DNA from: Aphanomyces cochlioides
Lineage: Eukaryota; Oomycota; Saprolegniomycetes; Saprolegniales; Verrucalvaceae
Assembly (NCBI GenBank): GCA_019828595.1
Contig: JAHQRK010000030.1
Coordinates: 558,001-622,000, forward strand
Direction of reading: 5' to 3'
DNA: 64,000 nucleotides
Both the position numbers and the translations under genes were made by a program. Below the pieces are notes generated by a model. That model was not told the origin of the DNA. It did not search any database and saw only the letters and a list, made by a program, of their open reading frames with translations. Below, one piece after another: positions 1 through 12,518 of the stretch. The first letter of the stretch is position 1; the number at the start of each line of letters is the position of its first letter.

Positions 1-1556
1 TTGATCGCTCGCGATGCGCCGCACGACTTGGTAGATAAGGTAACGCAAATGTGGAGCGTTTTTGCATCGTCACATTGCATGTAGGATGGAATGACTCCAC
101 TGAATCGAGCTTCATGCAATGGACGCTTGGCTGTTGTCAAAGAGTTGCTTGCTCATGGAGCCTCCATTCACGTGGCGAACAATGCAAACATTGGTAGCAT
201 GTGTCCAACGTCTCATTCTTATGGACTAGAATGGCTGGACTCCAATAAATGGCGCTTCAAACTTTGGGCATTTGGATGTAGCAAAGGAGTTGCTAGCTCA
301 TGGAGCCTCGATTGACATGGCAAACAACGTAAATTTTTGTAGTATGTGTGCAACGTCGCATTTACATGGCATAGGATGGCTGGACTCCACTGATCAGTGC
401 ATCAACCAATGGACACTGGGTTGTTGTCAAGGAGTTGCTGGCGCATGGAGCCTCCACTGAAGTGGCAACCAAAGTATGGATTAGAGGAATGTATTCAACG
501 TCTCATCTACATGCAATAGGATGGCTGGACTCCTCTGATCACGTCATCAACCAATGGACACTTGGCTGTTGTAAAGGTGTTGCTAGCTCATGGAGCCTCC
601 ATTGACGTGGCAAGCAACGTAAACCTTGGTGGCATGTGTGCATCGTCTCATTCACATGAAATAGGATGGCTGGACTCCACTGCATATGGCTTCAAGAAAG
701 GAAAATTTAGAGATTGTGGAAGTTCTTTTGAATGCTGGCGCAAATTCTGAAATGAAGAATTCGGCATGACATCCGTCCCATGACTGTTTCTTGATTTCAT
801 TTTAGGTTGGTCATAGTGCTCGCGACTGTGGCAATGGGGAAGTCACAGCATTTGTAGACAACTTTCATCCCCCGACTTAAATATCAATTTTATTCATACT
901 TGTATAGAATCTCCTCATCGCCATCGTTAGAAATCTATTCAATTGCATCAGCCACTGAGTTGATATGCCAGCCAAGCTATTGAAGAATTCAAAACAACGA
1001 CGTCAGACATTGCCGCAAAGGGAACTGCAATAATGAGGCTATCTTTGAAAGCTCAAGTCCATCGCGAATAAATTTTGACTTCAGCACTCATGGTAACAGA
1101 TATTTTGCGCCAGGATTCACCAAGAAATACCTGCTCTTCTTGCAGCATTGAAAGATATTCATGATTTCTTTCAATCGACACTTCTGACACGCCTCAATGA
1201 ACAAAAGCTTGAATCCATCGATCTTGACATTGCGGGCCTTCAGCGAAAAGCCAAGAAATCATTCCCAGCATATGTGCTGGGAAGTTCTTTACAAAATATG
1301 TAAAACTTTGACAGTTGTTGAAGTAACTTTAGAGATGTCCGAGCAGCCACAAATCGACAGACTTCTTGAGTTAGCCGTTCATTTGCAGCGAGGGTTGGAT
1401 CATTGTGAACGCGATGTGAAACTTGTAATTTTCAACGTAATGTCAAGTTTGAAGACCATGCCAAGTCTGCCCAAAACAAAATTTCCAATGCCATCCGCGA
1501 CTTGAATTGGCTCAGAAGTATTCCAGAGGGTTATCAACTTATTGAGATTGAATCGT
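1..1556 (+). pseudogene. Ankyrin-repeat/TKL kinase gene fragment, 3' truncated
   Basis: The window opens inside an ankyrin exon that ends at base 39. Five complete 99-nt ankyrin exons follow (85-183, 230-328, 375-473, 520-618, 665-763), each encoding one repeat of the form D-G-W-T-P-L...[15 protein letters not shown]. Introns are about 46 nt; two use GC donors (184 and 764). A cap exon with the S-A-R-D-C-G-N motif starts near 807. From about 930 the helical linker that precedes the kinase in the paralogue at 22,228 is recognisable at DNA level, but it carries stops and indels (for example a TAA where the paralogue reads CAA GGA). Similarity stops near 1556, before any kinase motif. The ankyrin part is open; the effector part is dead. 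It converges on the gene at 2091-9491. Confidence 0.8.
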
Positions 1557-2090
1557 GTACCCACAAGGGATTTTCCCTCTATCTCGCCACCATCAACTCT
1601 GAAGACGCTCCTGAAAACAACTTTGCTTGTCATGCATGGAACGACCTCGTTGATTTTTTGGCTGGCCAAATCGTCCAAGAACATTTTATTTTGGATGGTC
1701 CTTTCTCTCAAACCCAGCTATTCCTATGGTTCCAGCGATTTAATTCGGCCTCCTGAGGTCGAATTAAATCGGCCACGACCTCTTTTGGTTTTTTTGGGCT
1801 CCTACCTCTTGCCAATTTATTTTCCTTGGGCCTCATTATATTCTGACTCGACCCTTTTGGCAATTTTTGGCCTTCCTCGCCTGTCGATTTATTTATTCAT
1901 GGATCGACCCCAACTCAAGCGATTATTTAGTGGGATTTGACGACAAATTTTTAGTTATAGCTCCATCCGAAATACGGTAGAATGACAAGAACAAATGTAG
2001 TTTGATTAACACCGCACTAGCCTTGAAATTAATGTCGTAATATGCTTGAGTCGGAAGTGTGCGATATGCCAGCATAATAGAGGGTGAAAC
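1557..2090. other. Intergenic, no gene recognised
   Basis: About 530 bp separate the decayed kinase copy from the stop codon of the opposite-strand gene. Short open frames exist but none has a recognisable domain. A small inverted repeat (about 1738-1766, arms TTAATTCGGCC / GGTCGAATTAA) is visible; its role is unknown. Confidence 0.5.
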
Positions 2091-3574
2091 TTAGCAGAAA
2101 TGATCGTCATACTCTTCGGCATGTCTCCTGCATACCCAACGAACACTACCGCCATATGGCAGATGAGACTTGAGAGTTCGCTTCGTCAAGCCACCGATCA
2201 CGTCTCCATCGAGATGCATGCCCAAAGTTCGAAGAGCTGCCGTCATGCCTTCAGCATCCTTCTTCCGATGGTCTTCGATCATGCGCTTGATTTCAATTGC
2301 AAAAGCATGTACTTCATCCTCCTCCAAATCGCCACTTTCCAGCTGATTCACGATGGTGGTCAACCTTGGAGGGGCATTCGTGCTAACTGGACTGTGAATA
2401 TTTTCCATAGCTAGCAATGTTTTCTCTACATCAATTCCATCAGACATATCAAAATTATAGTCTGATCCGAATGGGATGCCGTAGCAAGATATCAATCCAA
2501 TAGCTTTGATCACGAGTGAGGAAGTCCTTAAACGCGGAAGTGCATCGCGGACAAACGTCGAAATTGCCTCAAATTGAATTGATGCGTCCTGATAAAAGTG
2601 CTCGCATCGTGATGAGTTCTCCCGTATTTCACACAGAGAAGTCAGTCGCAACGACATCGTGCGCAAAGTGTTTCCAAATGGAAGCGGCTCGATAGCTCCA
2701 TCCAGCCTCCATGCAAATGGAATCGATCGCGGAGAATTGCTCGATATAGGTCTTTTTTCGGATGACATTGCCAGAATAATGTCGTCCAGAGTTCCACGCT
2801 TGTGTGGGTCTGGTTGCAGACAAAGGGACAAATATTCTTTTTGTGAAGGTTCGAGATCACATGCGTTCAAGCTTTGTTGGAAGTTGAAGACTGGAGAGGC
2901 AATAATTTTTATGGTCGCATTGTCATCTAATCCTGAAAATTCTTTCAGCAAACCATCTTTGACAAAAAGCTTTAGAATCAAGACAGCCAAACACCAAACA
3001 TCGAACTTCGCCGACGCAACTAAGGTCTTGTTTTGGCCCAGAATATACCTCGCCATTTCAGGTGGGCAATTCTCGGGTTTGCAGTATTGTGTGACTTCAG
3101 AATTGATTTTTTGAGCATGGTCCATATTCGTAAGTTTGAATCTCTCTTCAGCTCCAAAATAGGCAACATTTTCAAGCTTTATGTCGCCATGGATCCATCC
3201 TTTGCTGTGCAAGAACTGAGTTGCTGCAACAGTTTGTTCAATAAATCTATGTTTTGAAGTGTTGTCTTCGAACAGAGAACGAAAATAGCTTTCGCATTCT
3301 TCCCCGCCGCGTTGTAGGATCAGAGCAAAGCATTTGTAGCTGCATACATACCATTCTCCCGAGTCGAAACACTCCACAGTATAGTCCGTCGCCTCTTCAA
3401 TATCAACAAAACTTTTATAAAAATCAATCTCTTTGCTATCTTCGCTGAGCTTGACAACGAGGTGTTTCCATGGCTGACGCTCGTTGCGTACTTTAAAAAT
3501 ATTTTGACTGGTAGCTTCAATTAGTTTTGGACGTAACACATAACTATTAAGCAGAGACCATTCCCTGGATGGCT
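2091..3574 (-). other. C-terminal pseudokinase domain exon
   Basis: Last exon of the fusion gene; it could also be mistaken for a separate gene starting at an internal codon (3539). Kinase landmarks are V-V-K-L (lysine kept), F-L-H-S-K-G-W-I-H-G-D-I-K-L-E-N (HRD changed to HGD, catalytic Asp and Asn kept), and L-T-N-M-D where the metal-binding DFG Asp is replaced by Asn. P-P-E-M-A and F-D-V-W-C-L-A-V follow as the APE/DxW region. About 200 further residues are helical and acidic with no family I recognise, ending in a Cys/His-containing tail. Loss of the DFG aspartate suggests weak or no catalysis. Confidence 0.65.
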
Positions 3575-6500
3575 CTATATGTATGACGTTAAATTAGGAT
3601 ATTTACAGTAATACCTGCAAGTATGTGCTGAATAAGCTGATCCAGGGACGTAACAGTATTATCAATTTCATCCATTTCGAAGATATCAGCGTCTAAAATA
3701 ACAACAGTATTCACAATTTAGAGTACATCAATTACCAATTATGGCTTCATCATAAGATTCTTGTTGATATGGCATGTCTTGTGCGTTATACTCACTCTCC
3801 AAAAATTTCACAATGTCATTTGCAGAGGGCCGAGCATGGGGGTTCAACTGCCAACAATTCGTGATCAAAGTCCACAATGGCTCATGGTAAGGATTTAAGT
3901 CGTCTGGTTTATCAGGGCGATCGTCGTCTGACTTGAGTATTTCTTGAAATTCGTATTCACTGCAATTTCGATACGGTGTATCATTGCATAAAATCTCCCA
4001 GGTTGTCATTCCAAAAGACCAAATATCCGATTTTGACGTCACACTTCGGGGACTGAAAAACTGCTCAGGGCTCATCCAATTCAAAGTTCCAAACACTTTA
4101 TTCCCTGTCCGCGTATTTCTAAGACTCTCGGCAGAGCGGCTCAACCCAAAGTCAGCAATTGCCACAGTCTTTTGGAATGTGACCAAAACATTGTCGCCTT
4201 TTAAATCGCGATGGATAATATTTGCTGAGTGCAGAAAATCCAAGCCACGAGCAAATTGGTAAATCATTGGAATAAGCGCATTGGGCCATTCTCGAACGTA
4301 GCGACGGATATTGTTTTCGCACAATTCACTGACTAATATTGGAGGCTGTGCCTTTGTGCAGACGCCAACTAGTGTCAAGATATATGGCTCATGCGATATA
4401 TCTTTCCAGGCTTTGATTTCATTAGCAATAATCTTTTCCAATTCGGATGAATCAGCCAGCAAGATCTGGTCAAATTGTTTTACAGCAACAGTTTCTCCAT
4501 GATACATTCCTTTGAAAACTGTGGCAAAGCCACCACGACCTAAAGCAGTCGAAAGATTGTTTGGATCATATTGAACATCGTCTGCAGATAACATCCAACT
4601 TTCAATTTTTCCAAAGCCAAACGATTGTGGTAAATTTTGTAAGCACTGCATATTCTCAATGGCAAGAGTGATTTTATTTTGACACAATTCAAATCGACGA
4701 TCCATTTCATCGTCACGTTTCATGTTACCTAGATTCACTTGACGCTTATAGTGCTCGAATCCGCGCTGCATTTGAATAGCCAAATTTACCAATCCATCTC
4801 TTTGTTGTTGTCTCCCCAACTGGTTCAATATAGTCACCAAATGTGTGTCCAGTGAATTTATCTTGTCTATTAAAATAGGAACGTCGTTCTTCAAATCTTC
4901 TTCATCGCCCACGACCTGAAAGCTTGACACAATGGGTAAATTCTTTGTCGCTGCGATAAGACGATCTTTGAGTCGAGCAATTTCAGCACCAGTTGTTTGA
5001 TACTCCAGTTGATTGTTATCAAGTGTCATTTTCAATGGATTTGTCTTCACATGTATATTCTGCCAAGATGTCTTGATCGCTTGCAGAATTGCGAAAAGAC
5101 CAAGTGCTTGACATGAAGAGCGATGAATGATCAAATAACGGACGATACTTTCAAGTGTGAGGCTAGTCGACAAAATAGTCATACGGTGTAGTCGTATATC
5201 CATTGACAGCTTGAAAATCGATGATGCAACTTTGAAGAATTTAGACGTCTCATGACTAGTGTCTTCCATAGCTTTGCGAATGATCATAGTGGCTGAGTGC
5301 ATGCCTACAGGTAGAGTTTACTCATAGATGAAACAAAAGCAAATTCTACTCATTTGCAAGTTTCTCTCTTGAAAACTGTCACATATCTTTTTTACTTCTA
5401 GATTGCCTAAGTCGCGAGCACTTTTGCCATCCTGCGAATGCAAATTCAACGAGAATTAGTCAAAAATCAAACCTTCAGCTTTTTGTTCATGTCTCCGCCA
5501 ACACTCAAAAGCAACTGCACGATTTCTAAATGTCTTCTCTTTGCAGCCAAATGTAGAGGCGTACAGTAATTCTATTCCAAGAATGAGATGTGACGTAATC
5601 GTCTTTCAACCTTGTTTTTTCTATTCACACTAGCACAATGATCGAGGAGGACCTTAACAATGTCAAAGTGTCCCCAAAACGATGCACAGTGTAAGGGTAT
5701 ATCGCCATTCTACTCACGGAATGAGAAAAGAAAACGCAAATAACTCTTCACAATGTCTACTGCACCGACATCGGCACCATGACTCAGAAGCAAATTCACC
5801 ATATCTACATGTCCATTTCTTGAAATTGATGCAACATGTAGGGGCGTCGTTCCACGCTATTTAAGGACAATAATACTTTGCACATATGAGACACTTCATT
5901 ACCATGTCCGATTTATTCACAGAAGCTCCACGATGAATCAATAACTCGACAACAGGAAAATGCCCTTGCCACAACGCTGTTTGCAAGGGTGTGCTGCCAT
6001 CCTATTCAATCAGAATTAGACAATCTCCACATTCATGTTTGGTCCACCCAGGCTTTCATATCTAAAGCTGCGCCGTGAGAGAGCAACTTCTCAACAATTT
6101 CAAGATGACCATTCCCTGATGCCATGTATAGTGGTGTTCTGCCGTCCTACCATCAAGATAATAAGAGATTTCATACTCGAATTTGCTTCACCCAACATGC
6201 AACATCCACAATTGCACCACATATCAACAGTTGATCAACAACCTTGAAGTGTCCATTGAGTGAAGCCCAATACAGTGGCGTACAGCCATCCTAAAGCAAG
6301 TGACGCATAAACGGTCTTCGAGTATGACGTATATTCAACCTTATCTCTTGTTTTCATAGCAGCGCCACATGCCAACAGCTCTTTCACAACATCCAAATGA
6401 CCGTTGCGTGATGCCGCATGAAGTGACGTGCACCCATTCTAATAAAATAAAGTAAACTCCAACGTTCTTCATATTCTCACCTTGTCTCTAAAATTTATAG

Positions 6501-9491
6501 TTGCACCAAAAGCAAGAAGCTTTTTAGCGACATTCAAATGCCCTGCCGATGAAGCTACATGAAGGGGTGATTGCCCATACTATGCATATCACACAACACA
6601 GTCGACGATCTCCAACCACATCGTACCTGATTCGTTGCATCGACTGATGCACCGTGTGCCTGCAGCTCTTTGATTATGTCGAAATTGCCTTTCCACAATG
6701 CCACATAAAAGGGCGTTCGCCCATCCTATCCCAACACGGCATCATAGTCGAAGGTCTCAAACTACATTTTACTTCATCTGTCATATCGATTGCTGCGCCC
6801 TGTGCTAGCAGCTCTTTGACGACGTCCAAGTGTCCTTCCGATGAAGCCGCATGAAGTGGCGTTTGTCCAAACTATACATACAACATAAGATAGTCGATTG
6901 TCTCCAAACGTGTTGTACCCTATTTGTCATATCGACTGATGCACCCTGTGCTAGCAGCTCTTTCACGACAACTAAATGTCCTCCTCTTGAAGCCACATAT
7001 AGAGGTGTTCGTCCATCCTAATCACCATAACTATGTCAAAGGTATCCAACTGCGTTCTACATCATATTTCGTATCGACGGATGCATACTGAGTCAAGAGC
7101 TCTTTGACGACACCCAGATGTCCTTTCCATACAGCCACAAAAAGTGGTGTTCGCCCAAACTATCCCAACACCATAACATAACCGACAGACTCTAATCATG
7201 TCGTACCTCATCTGTTGTATCGACTGATGCACCGCGCGCCAGCAGTTCTTTGACAACATCCGAATGCCCTTGTAATGATGCCTCATAAAGTGGTGTTTGT
7301 CCATACTACACACATGACACAAAACAGTCAACGGCCTCCAACCATGGCATACCTCATTTCTCACATTGACTGATGCACCCTGTGTCAGGAGCTCATTGAC
7401 GACGTCCAAATGTCCAGCCCTTGAAGCCACGTAAAGGGGTGTTTGTCTGTACTATCCATTCAACAAGATAGTCAACAATCTTCAACCATCACATACCATA
7501 TCTTTCGTCATGACTGATGCACCATGCGCCACTAGCACTTTGACGATATCCAGGTGTCCTTTCGACGAAGCCACGTAAAGTGGTGTTAATCTATACTATT
7601 CCAATACGTCAACATAGTCGACAGCTTCCATCTGCATCATACGTTATCTCTAACATCGACTGATGCACCGTGTGTCAGTAACTCTTTGATGACATCCAAA
7701 TGTCCTCGCTTTGAAGCCACATAAAGTGACGTTTGTCCATCCTGTTTCAACATAAGAAGATAGTAGACGGTCTCCAGCCATTTGCACCTCATTTTTCGTG
7801 TTGACTGCTGCGCCTTGCACTATGAGCTCTTTGACGACAATCAAATGTCCCCCCCTTGAAGCCGCATAAAGGGGTGTTGGTCGGTACTTTTCCAATATCA
7901 CACTTAACAGTCTCTCCAACAATGTCTTACCACACTTGTCACATCGACTGATGCACCCTGTGTAAGCAGCTCTTTGACGACATCCAAACTTCCTTCCCTT
8001 GAAGCCACATAAAGGGGTGTTTGTCCATCCTGATCCAACACTATAACATAGTTGATGGTTCTTAACCATGCCGCACCTCATCCGTTGTATCGACTGCTAC
8101 ACCGGTCGCCAGCAGTTCTTTGACGACATCCAAATGACGTCCCCTAGCAGCCACATGAAGTGGAGTTTGTCTATCCTATTTTATCACCAGAACATAGTCG
8201 ATGGTCTCCTATAATGTCTTACCTTATTTATCATATCAACTGATGCACCCTGTGCTAGTAGCTCTTTGACGACGTCCAAATGTCCTCTCCTCGAAGCCTC
8301 AAGAAGGGGAGTTTGTCCGTGCTATGCGAATATCACAACGTCATCGACAGTCTCCAAGCATATCCTACATTATCTCTCGAATTGACAAATGCACCCACCG
8401 CCAGTAGCATTTTCACGACATCCCAACGTCCTTGCCATGAAGCCTCATGAAGTGGCGTTCGTCCATGCTATACACACAACAGAACATAGTCCATAGCTCG
8501 TAACCTGCCTACCTTATCTGCCGTATCAACTGATGCTCCCTGTGCCAGCAGCTCTTTGACGACATCCAAATATCCTTTCGATAAAGCCACATAAATGGGT
8601 GTTCGCCCATCCTATTCCAACATCACGGCATAAATGACAGTCACAAACCATGATATACCTTATCTGCAGTATTGACTAATGCACTCCTTGTCAACAGCTC
8701 TTTGACGACATCCAAGTGTCCTTCCGATGAAGCCCCATAAAGTGGCGTTCGTCCATCCTATTCCAACACCACAAATGAGTCGATGGTGTCCCACCATGTC
8801 GTACCTCATTTGTCATATCGATTGATGCACCGTGTGCTAGAAGCTCATGGACGACATCAATATGTCCTCCCCTTGAAGCTACATAAAGGGGTGCTTGTCC
8901 GTACTAATCATGCAACACAAATTACTCGAGAGTCTCCAAGTATGTCCTACCACACCAGCCAAATTGACTGATGCACCCTGTGCTAGAAGCTCTTTGACGA
9001 CATCCAGATGGCCTTCCGATGAAGCAACGCAGAGGGGTGTTGGTCGGTACTATTCCAACACCACAACTAAGTCGACAGTCCAACCACGTCGTACCTTATC
9101 TGCCGAATTGATTGGTGCACCCTGTGCCAGCATCTCCTTGACGACATCCAAATATCCTTGCGATAACGCCACATAAAAGGGTGTTTGTCCATCCTATTCC
9201 AACACCACAACATAGGCGAGAGTCTCCGATCATGGCACACCTTATCTCTCGTATTGGCTGATGCACCCTCTGCTAGTAGTTGTTTGACAACCTCCAAATG
9301 TCCTCCCCTTGAAGCCACGTGAAGTGGTGTTTGCCCATTCTATTTCAAAACCACATCATTGTCGATGGTCTTCAACCATGTCGTACCTCATTTGTCATAT
9401 TGACTGATGCGCCACTTGTCAAGAAGGCAAGGATGCTATCGACATCTCCTTTTTCTGCAGCCTCAAACATCTCTTTGACCTCACTCGTCAT
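2091..9491 (-). CDS. Ankyrin array - TKL protein kinase - pseudokinase fusion protein
   Basis: A multi-exon gene that appears intact. The start ATG at 9491 opens a leader exon (M-T-S-E-V-K-E-M-F-E-A-A-E-K-G-D-V) typical of an ankyrin N-cap. Twenty-seven ankyrin exons follow (9339 down to about 5472), then a cap exon 5431-5350 (G-K-S-A-R-D-L-G-N) and a long exon 5304-3736 with a helical linker and a TKL kinase. The kinase has L-G-R-G-G-F-A-T-V-F, V-A-V-K, H-R-D-L-K-G-D-N, A-D-F-G-L-S and M-S-P-E-Q, so it should be active. The apparent stop at 3728 is avoided by a 43-nt intron (3735-3693). A 78-nt mini-exon (3692-3615) and another short intron join in frame to the last exon 3574-2091. That exon encodes a second kinase fold with H-G-D-I-K-L-E-N but N-M-D in place of DFG. 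Ankyrin arrays bind proteins and TKL kinases phosphorylate Ser/Thr; the ligand is unknown. The splicing into the last exon is inferred from frame and splice sites only. Confidence 0.8.
5472..9339 (-). repeat. 27 ankyrin exons in tandem, one repeat per exon
   Basis: The coding repeats of the gene at 2091-9491. Nearly every unit is a 99-nt exon (33 codons, phase 0 at both ends) plus a roughly 46-nt intron, giving a period of about 145 bp. Exon upper bounds fall near 9339, 9193, 9048, 8903, 8756 and so on down to 5569. On the coding strand exons begin GATGGxxxAxxCC and end near GTC-GAT-xxx-AxA-xAx before a GT donor. Similarity between neighbours is high at DNA level, consistent with growth by unit duplication and unequal exchange. 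Confidence 0.85.
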
Positions 9492-10285
9492 GCCGCTTCT
9501 CAAAATGGAAACTGACTGTTCTGAAGTCACCCCCCCATTGACAGATAATTTTTTGCGAGATTTTATTGTCGTTTTGGTTCAAAACTGGAAATTTGAGATG
9601 TTTTGAAAATGTTTCAATTAACTGACGCATACACTATTTAAAGTTTACGCAAATATTGCCCAAATCTTGACCATTAAATAGTGTAATTTCAAACGTTTTA
9701 AATGTTTGAAGACATGTTCGAAACTTTCAATTTCTTTTCACTTGAAATTTGTATGCCTCAATTGTTGCGTCAATTTGCTTGCGTCAAAATTTATTCCGCA
9801 CGACTCCAGTTTTTAATTAAAACCACAATATATCGCGGGATATTAATCTATTGAGTGAAACCCTCTACAGTACACTGGACTACCATATCAATAAGCATCA
9901 CAGTGCCAATTTTAATTATTGACGCTATGAAGCGAATGAGTTTAAGTAAATGGAAAACGTAGGGCTGGAAACGCAACTTCTAACTTTTCCTGTCACATTT
10001 GCCAATTGGTACATAGTATAGATATTCATGGAGTTGTTTTCAGCGCACGAAACGATGAAAAGTTATAACGACTGATTGCCATTCAACCAACCAGTAGTGA
10101 GTTGATACCAAGACAAAGCAGGGTTATAGTTTATGTGAACTATCAAGAGCTAAATAAGATAACTTTCATGCAAAAAGCGATGCATGCTTGCGCTATAGAC
10201 ACCTACTCGTTCAGCAACAGTGCAAGCTCTTGGGGGTTGTAGTTAAAACCCCGAGAACCTGACTAAACTAAGGCACTCGTAAGAT
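9492..10285. promoter_or_regulatory. Upstream region of the fusion gene
   Basis: No gene seen. On the minus strand, at about 9612-9588, lies a loose match (ACATTTTCAAAACATCTC then AAATTT) to the ankyrin-gene upstream motif, about 100 bp before the start codon and in the expected direction. This is weaker than the copies in the 45-60 kb cluster. The rest is AT-rich and unannotated. Confidence 0.3.
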
Positions 10286-11320
10286 TTTATTCATTTGATT
10301 GATGATAGAGCAAACGATATGGACAAGTCATGGCATAACGTATTTGTTTCCCTTCACTGAATTCGACGAACTTCCATGGATTTCCATGGAAGCCCCTCCA
10401 ACCTAATTACAAAAACACTCACGATCATGAACATTGACGAGATATCTCGATCATGTCGGACCATGCAGACTTGTCGAAATTAAGAGTCTTCAAAGTCATG
10501 CACAGCGCTTCGCGAAAGAACCGACAAACATCAAAAAGTTTGAATGGAGGACATTTCAAACGTGTGAAATTTATTTTGTCGTTGTTCTCTTAAATCTCTA
10601 CAAAACTCATAATCATACAGAAATGCTGTTGACTTCAGACTTGTCTACGTTGTACTCAACGGTTTCTATACATACGACTGTGTTAGAAAGGAAAGGTACC
10701 ACGTTATTCCGCCTGGCGTTGGCACCTTCTAATGAGTCTTCTCTCTCTCCTTTCGGTACTTAGCACTGGAGCATTCTAATCTGGTAGGTAGCCGCTTCGA
10801 TGAGGTAAGTCTGTGAGATTTGATGAGCCATAGTTGACAAGCGCCACCTCAGTTGAGTGTAGGGCTCAAGGCAGATATGACTTTAGTGTAGGTTCATGAA
10901 GTGAACAGCGCTACGAGTCATGTGATTTTATGCGTTTAGTACCTCGTGAGCCTTGAAAAATGCCTACCGGTAGAATATCTCAGAGATGGTACAATCCAGA
11001 TTCAGTAGACAATTATGAGCCACCATGACTACTGCGACTTGGTTTTGTTGGCAATGCCACGACTACACTGGCAGCAAGACGCGAGAAGGGACCAAACACG
11101 CATAAATCCGTCTTCTCAATGGTAAAACATACAATGGCGCCGATGTGGATAAAAATTGTTGTTTCAGCTGCAACAAGCAGCGTGGGCATGAGTGCCACGA
11201 GCATTCCGGCAACTTAACGTCGTGTTGTAGTAGTATCGGGTCAAAATGTAGTAAACATCTCGCTGCACGGGAAACTTATTGATTTCGCTGAGTCTGAGCC
11301 AATTCCATGAAATCCCATCA
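10286..11320 (+). repeat. Decayed segmental duplicate, copy 1
   Basis: A region of about 1 kb with collinear similarity to 12,838-14,030. Shared landmarks are the ATTTGATxGA start, the CTTCCATGGATxTCCATGGAA palindrome (10370 and 12888), the GACATTTCAAA/TGTGAAAT motif (10549 and 13059), TCTTC-rich stretches near 10,735 and 13,500, and the end block before GATTTCGxTGAG (11,280 and 14,010). A third, shorter piece is at 14,920-15,080 and a fourth at 61,560-61,720. No coding capacity is conserved between copies, so it probably represents eroded 5' flank of ankyrin genes or a non-coding repeat. Confidence 0.55.
10549..10572 (+). promoter_or_regulatory. Upstream palindromic motif copy
   Basis: GGACATTTCAAA then CGTGTGAAATTT. 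A near-perfect copy of the motif found before the ankyrin genes, here in a decayed duplicate with no gene directly downstream. Confidence 0.5.
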
Positions 11321-11395
11321 CGAAGATGACTACGAGGTAAGTATTCAACGACAATGCTTTCTCTTTCAAAGTCCAGCTGGTCTAATTCAGTGTTT

Positions 11396-12330
11396 TTATT
11401 GCTTTCTATCAATAATCTGCTCCACGAAGCGACGTTGCTTGTCAGTCAATCTCAAGAACACATCAGAGCTTGATGGCAAAGTCTTCGAGCCCTGAACAAA
11501 AAATGTCAAAGTGAATATTGCTATAGTCATTGAAGAATAGAAATAGCTGCTTCCCTTGCATTCGCAGCATCTATAGCTGATCCTTGAGCCAGCAGCTCTT
11601 TGACAATATCCCAATATCCGTTCGTCGAAGCACCATGGAGGGGCGTGTCGCCTTTCTATTGATGCAGTGCAAGTAGGTTGATATATTTTCTTTGGTTGAT
11701 TGAGTTTACCTTGTTTGCACTCTCGACGGGAGCGCCACGAGCCAGTAATTCCTTGATGATAGCGAGACGCCCCCATGAAGAAGGCCAATGCAACGGAATA
11801 CTGTCATTCTATTTGGTGTCATTTAAAATATCCTCATACTCGAATTTTATTGTATCTCATTTGTTGCATCGATAGAGGGGCCATGAGCTAGCAGTTCCTT
11901 GTTAACTTTCAAATATCCTTTGTATGAAGCAATATGCAGTTGAATGCAGTTCGTCTGGACAACCAGAATTGTCCAATTCCCTCCGTCGTAGCCTTTGTTT
12001 ACCTTGTCTGCTAGCATCACGTCCGCTCCAAGAGCTAGTAATTCCTTGACAATGTTGAAATATCCATACTTTGACGCATATCATCGTGGAGTTTTGTCAT
12101 CCTATTTCGAGCTATTATAGATGGTCAAAGAGAGCGTCTCAAGTGTTGAACGTACTTTATCTTTAAAATTGACGATGGCGCCGCGGGCCACGAGCGCACC
12201 CTCACTCTTGAGATCGCCTCTTTTAGCCGCCACAACAAGCTGCTCTTCTTTACTGCACAAGCTAAAGACATGCTTGATTGCATTAATGATATTTGGTCGC
12301 TGAGAGAGCTCAACGCTTTGCTCGTCTGTC
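11396..12330 (-). pseudogene. Ankyrin-repeat gene, start codon and one splice donor lost
   Basis: Exons on the minus strand: a leader (about 12,300-12,164) reading H-V-F-S-L-C-S-K-E-E-Q-L-V-V-A-A-K-R-G-D-L, then ankyrin exons near 12,105-12,013, 11,945-11,848, 11,800-11,708 and 11,655-11,545, and a last exon (about 11,494-11,396) ending D-R-K-Q stop. The leader aligns with that of the gene at 49,531, but its initiator ATG is replaced (ATC-ATT) and no ATG lies between it and the upstream TGA. The ankyrin exon near 11,850 ends ATGAG-ATAC with no GT donor. The C-terminus (L-T-D-K-Q-R-R-F-V-E-Q-I-I) differs from the A-R-D-L-x-N tail of its relatives. Confidence 0.65.
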
Positions 12331-12518
12331 TTTCAAATCTCGATTTCCACACTGTCGTGGGATCGGCTGGAAGAACATCCTTGGAAGAATAAGTTTTCAT
12401 CCACTCTGGCAATATGAGCCACAATCGCACGACGACATTGCAGTACTATTGACGACAAAAGAGAGGAGACCAGGTTAAGATTGTGATGTAGACGAACTTT
12501 CGATTGGATCCAAATAGG

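Noticed and set aside
1502..1940. Frames after the kinase-linker remnant
   Set aside because: Begin in the decayed linker and continue into unrelated sequence without any motif.
7062..7430. Longer minus-strand frames starting M-A-S-R-A-G-H-L or similar
   Set aside because: They read through introns of the ankyrin gene; after the exon end the frame leaves the repeat pattern. Splicing explains the region better.
5472..9339. Regular direct repeats with similar spacing that could look like a CRISPR or satellite array
   Set aside because: Repeats are 99-nt coding exons of ankyrin type with splice sites; the spacers are introns. Nothing prokaryotic surrounds them.
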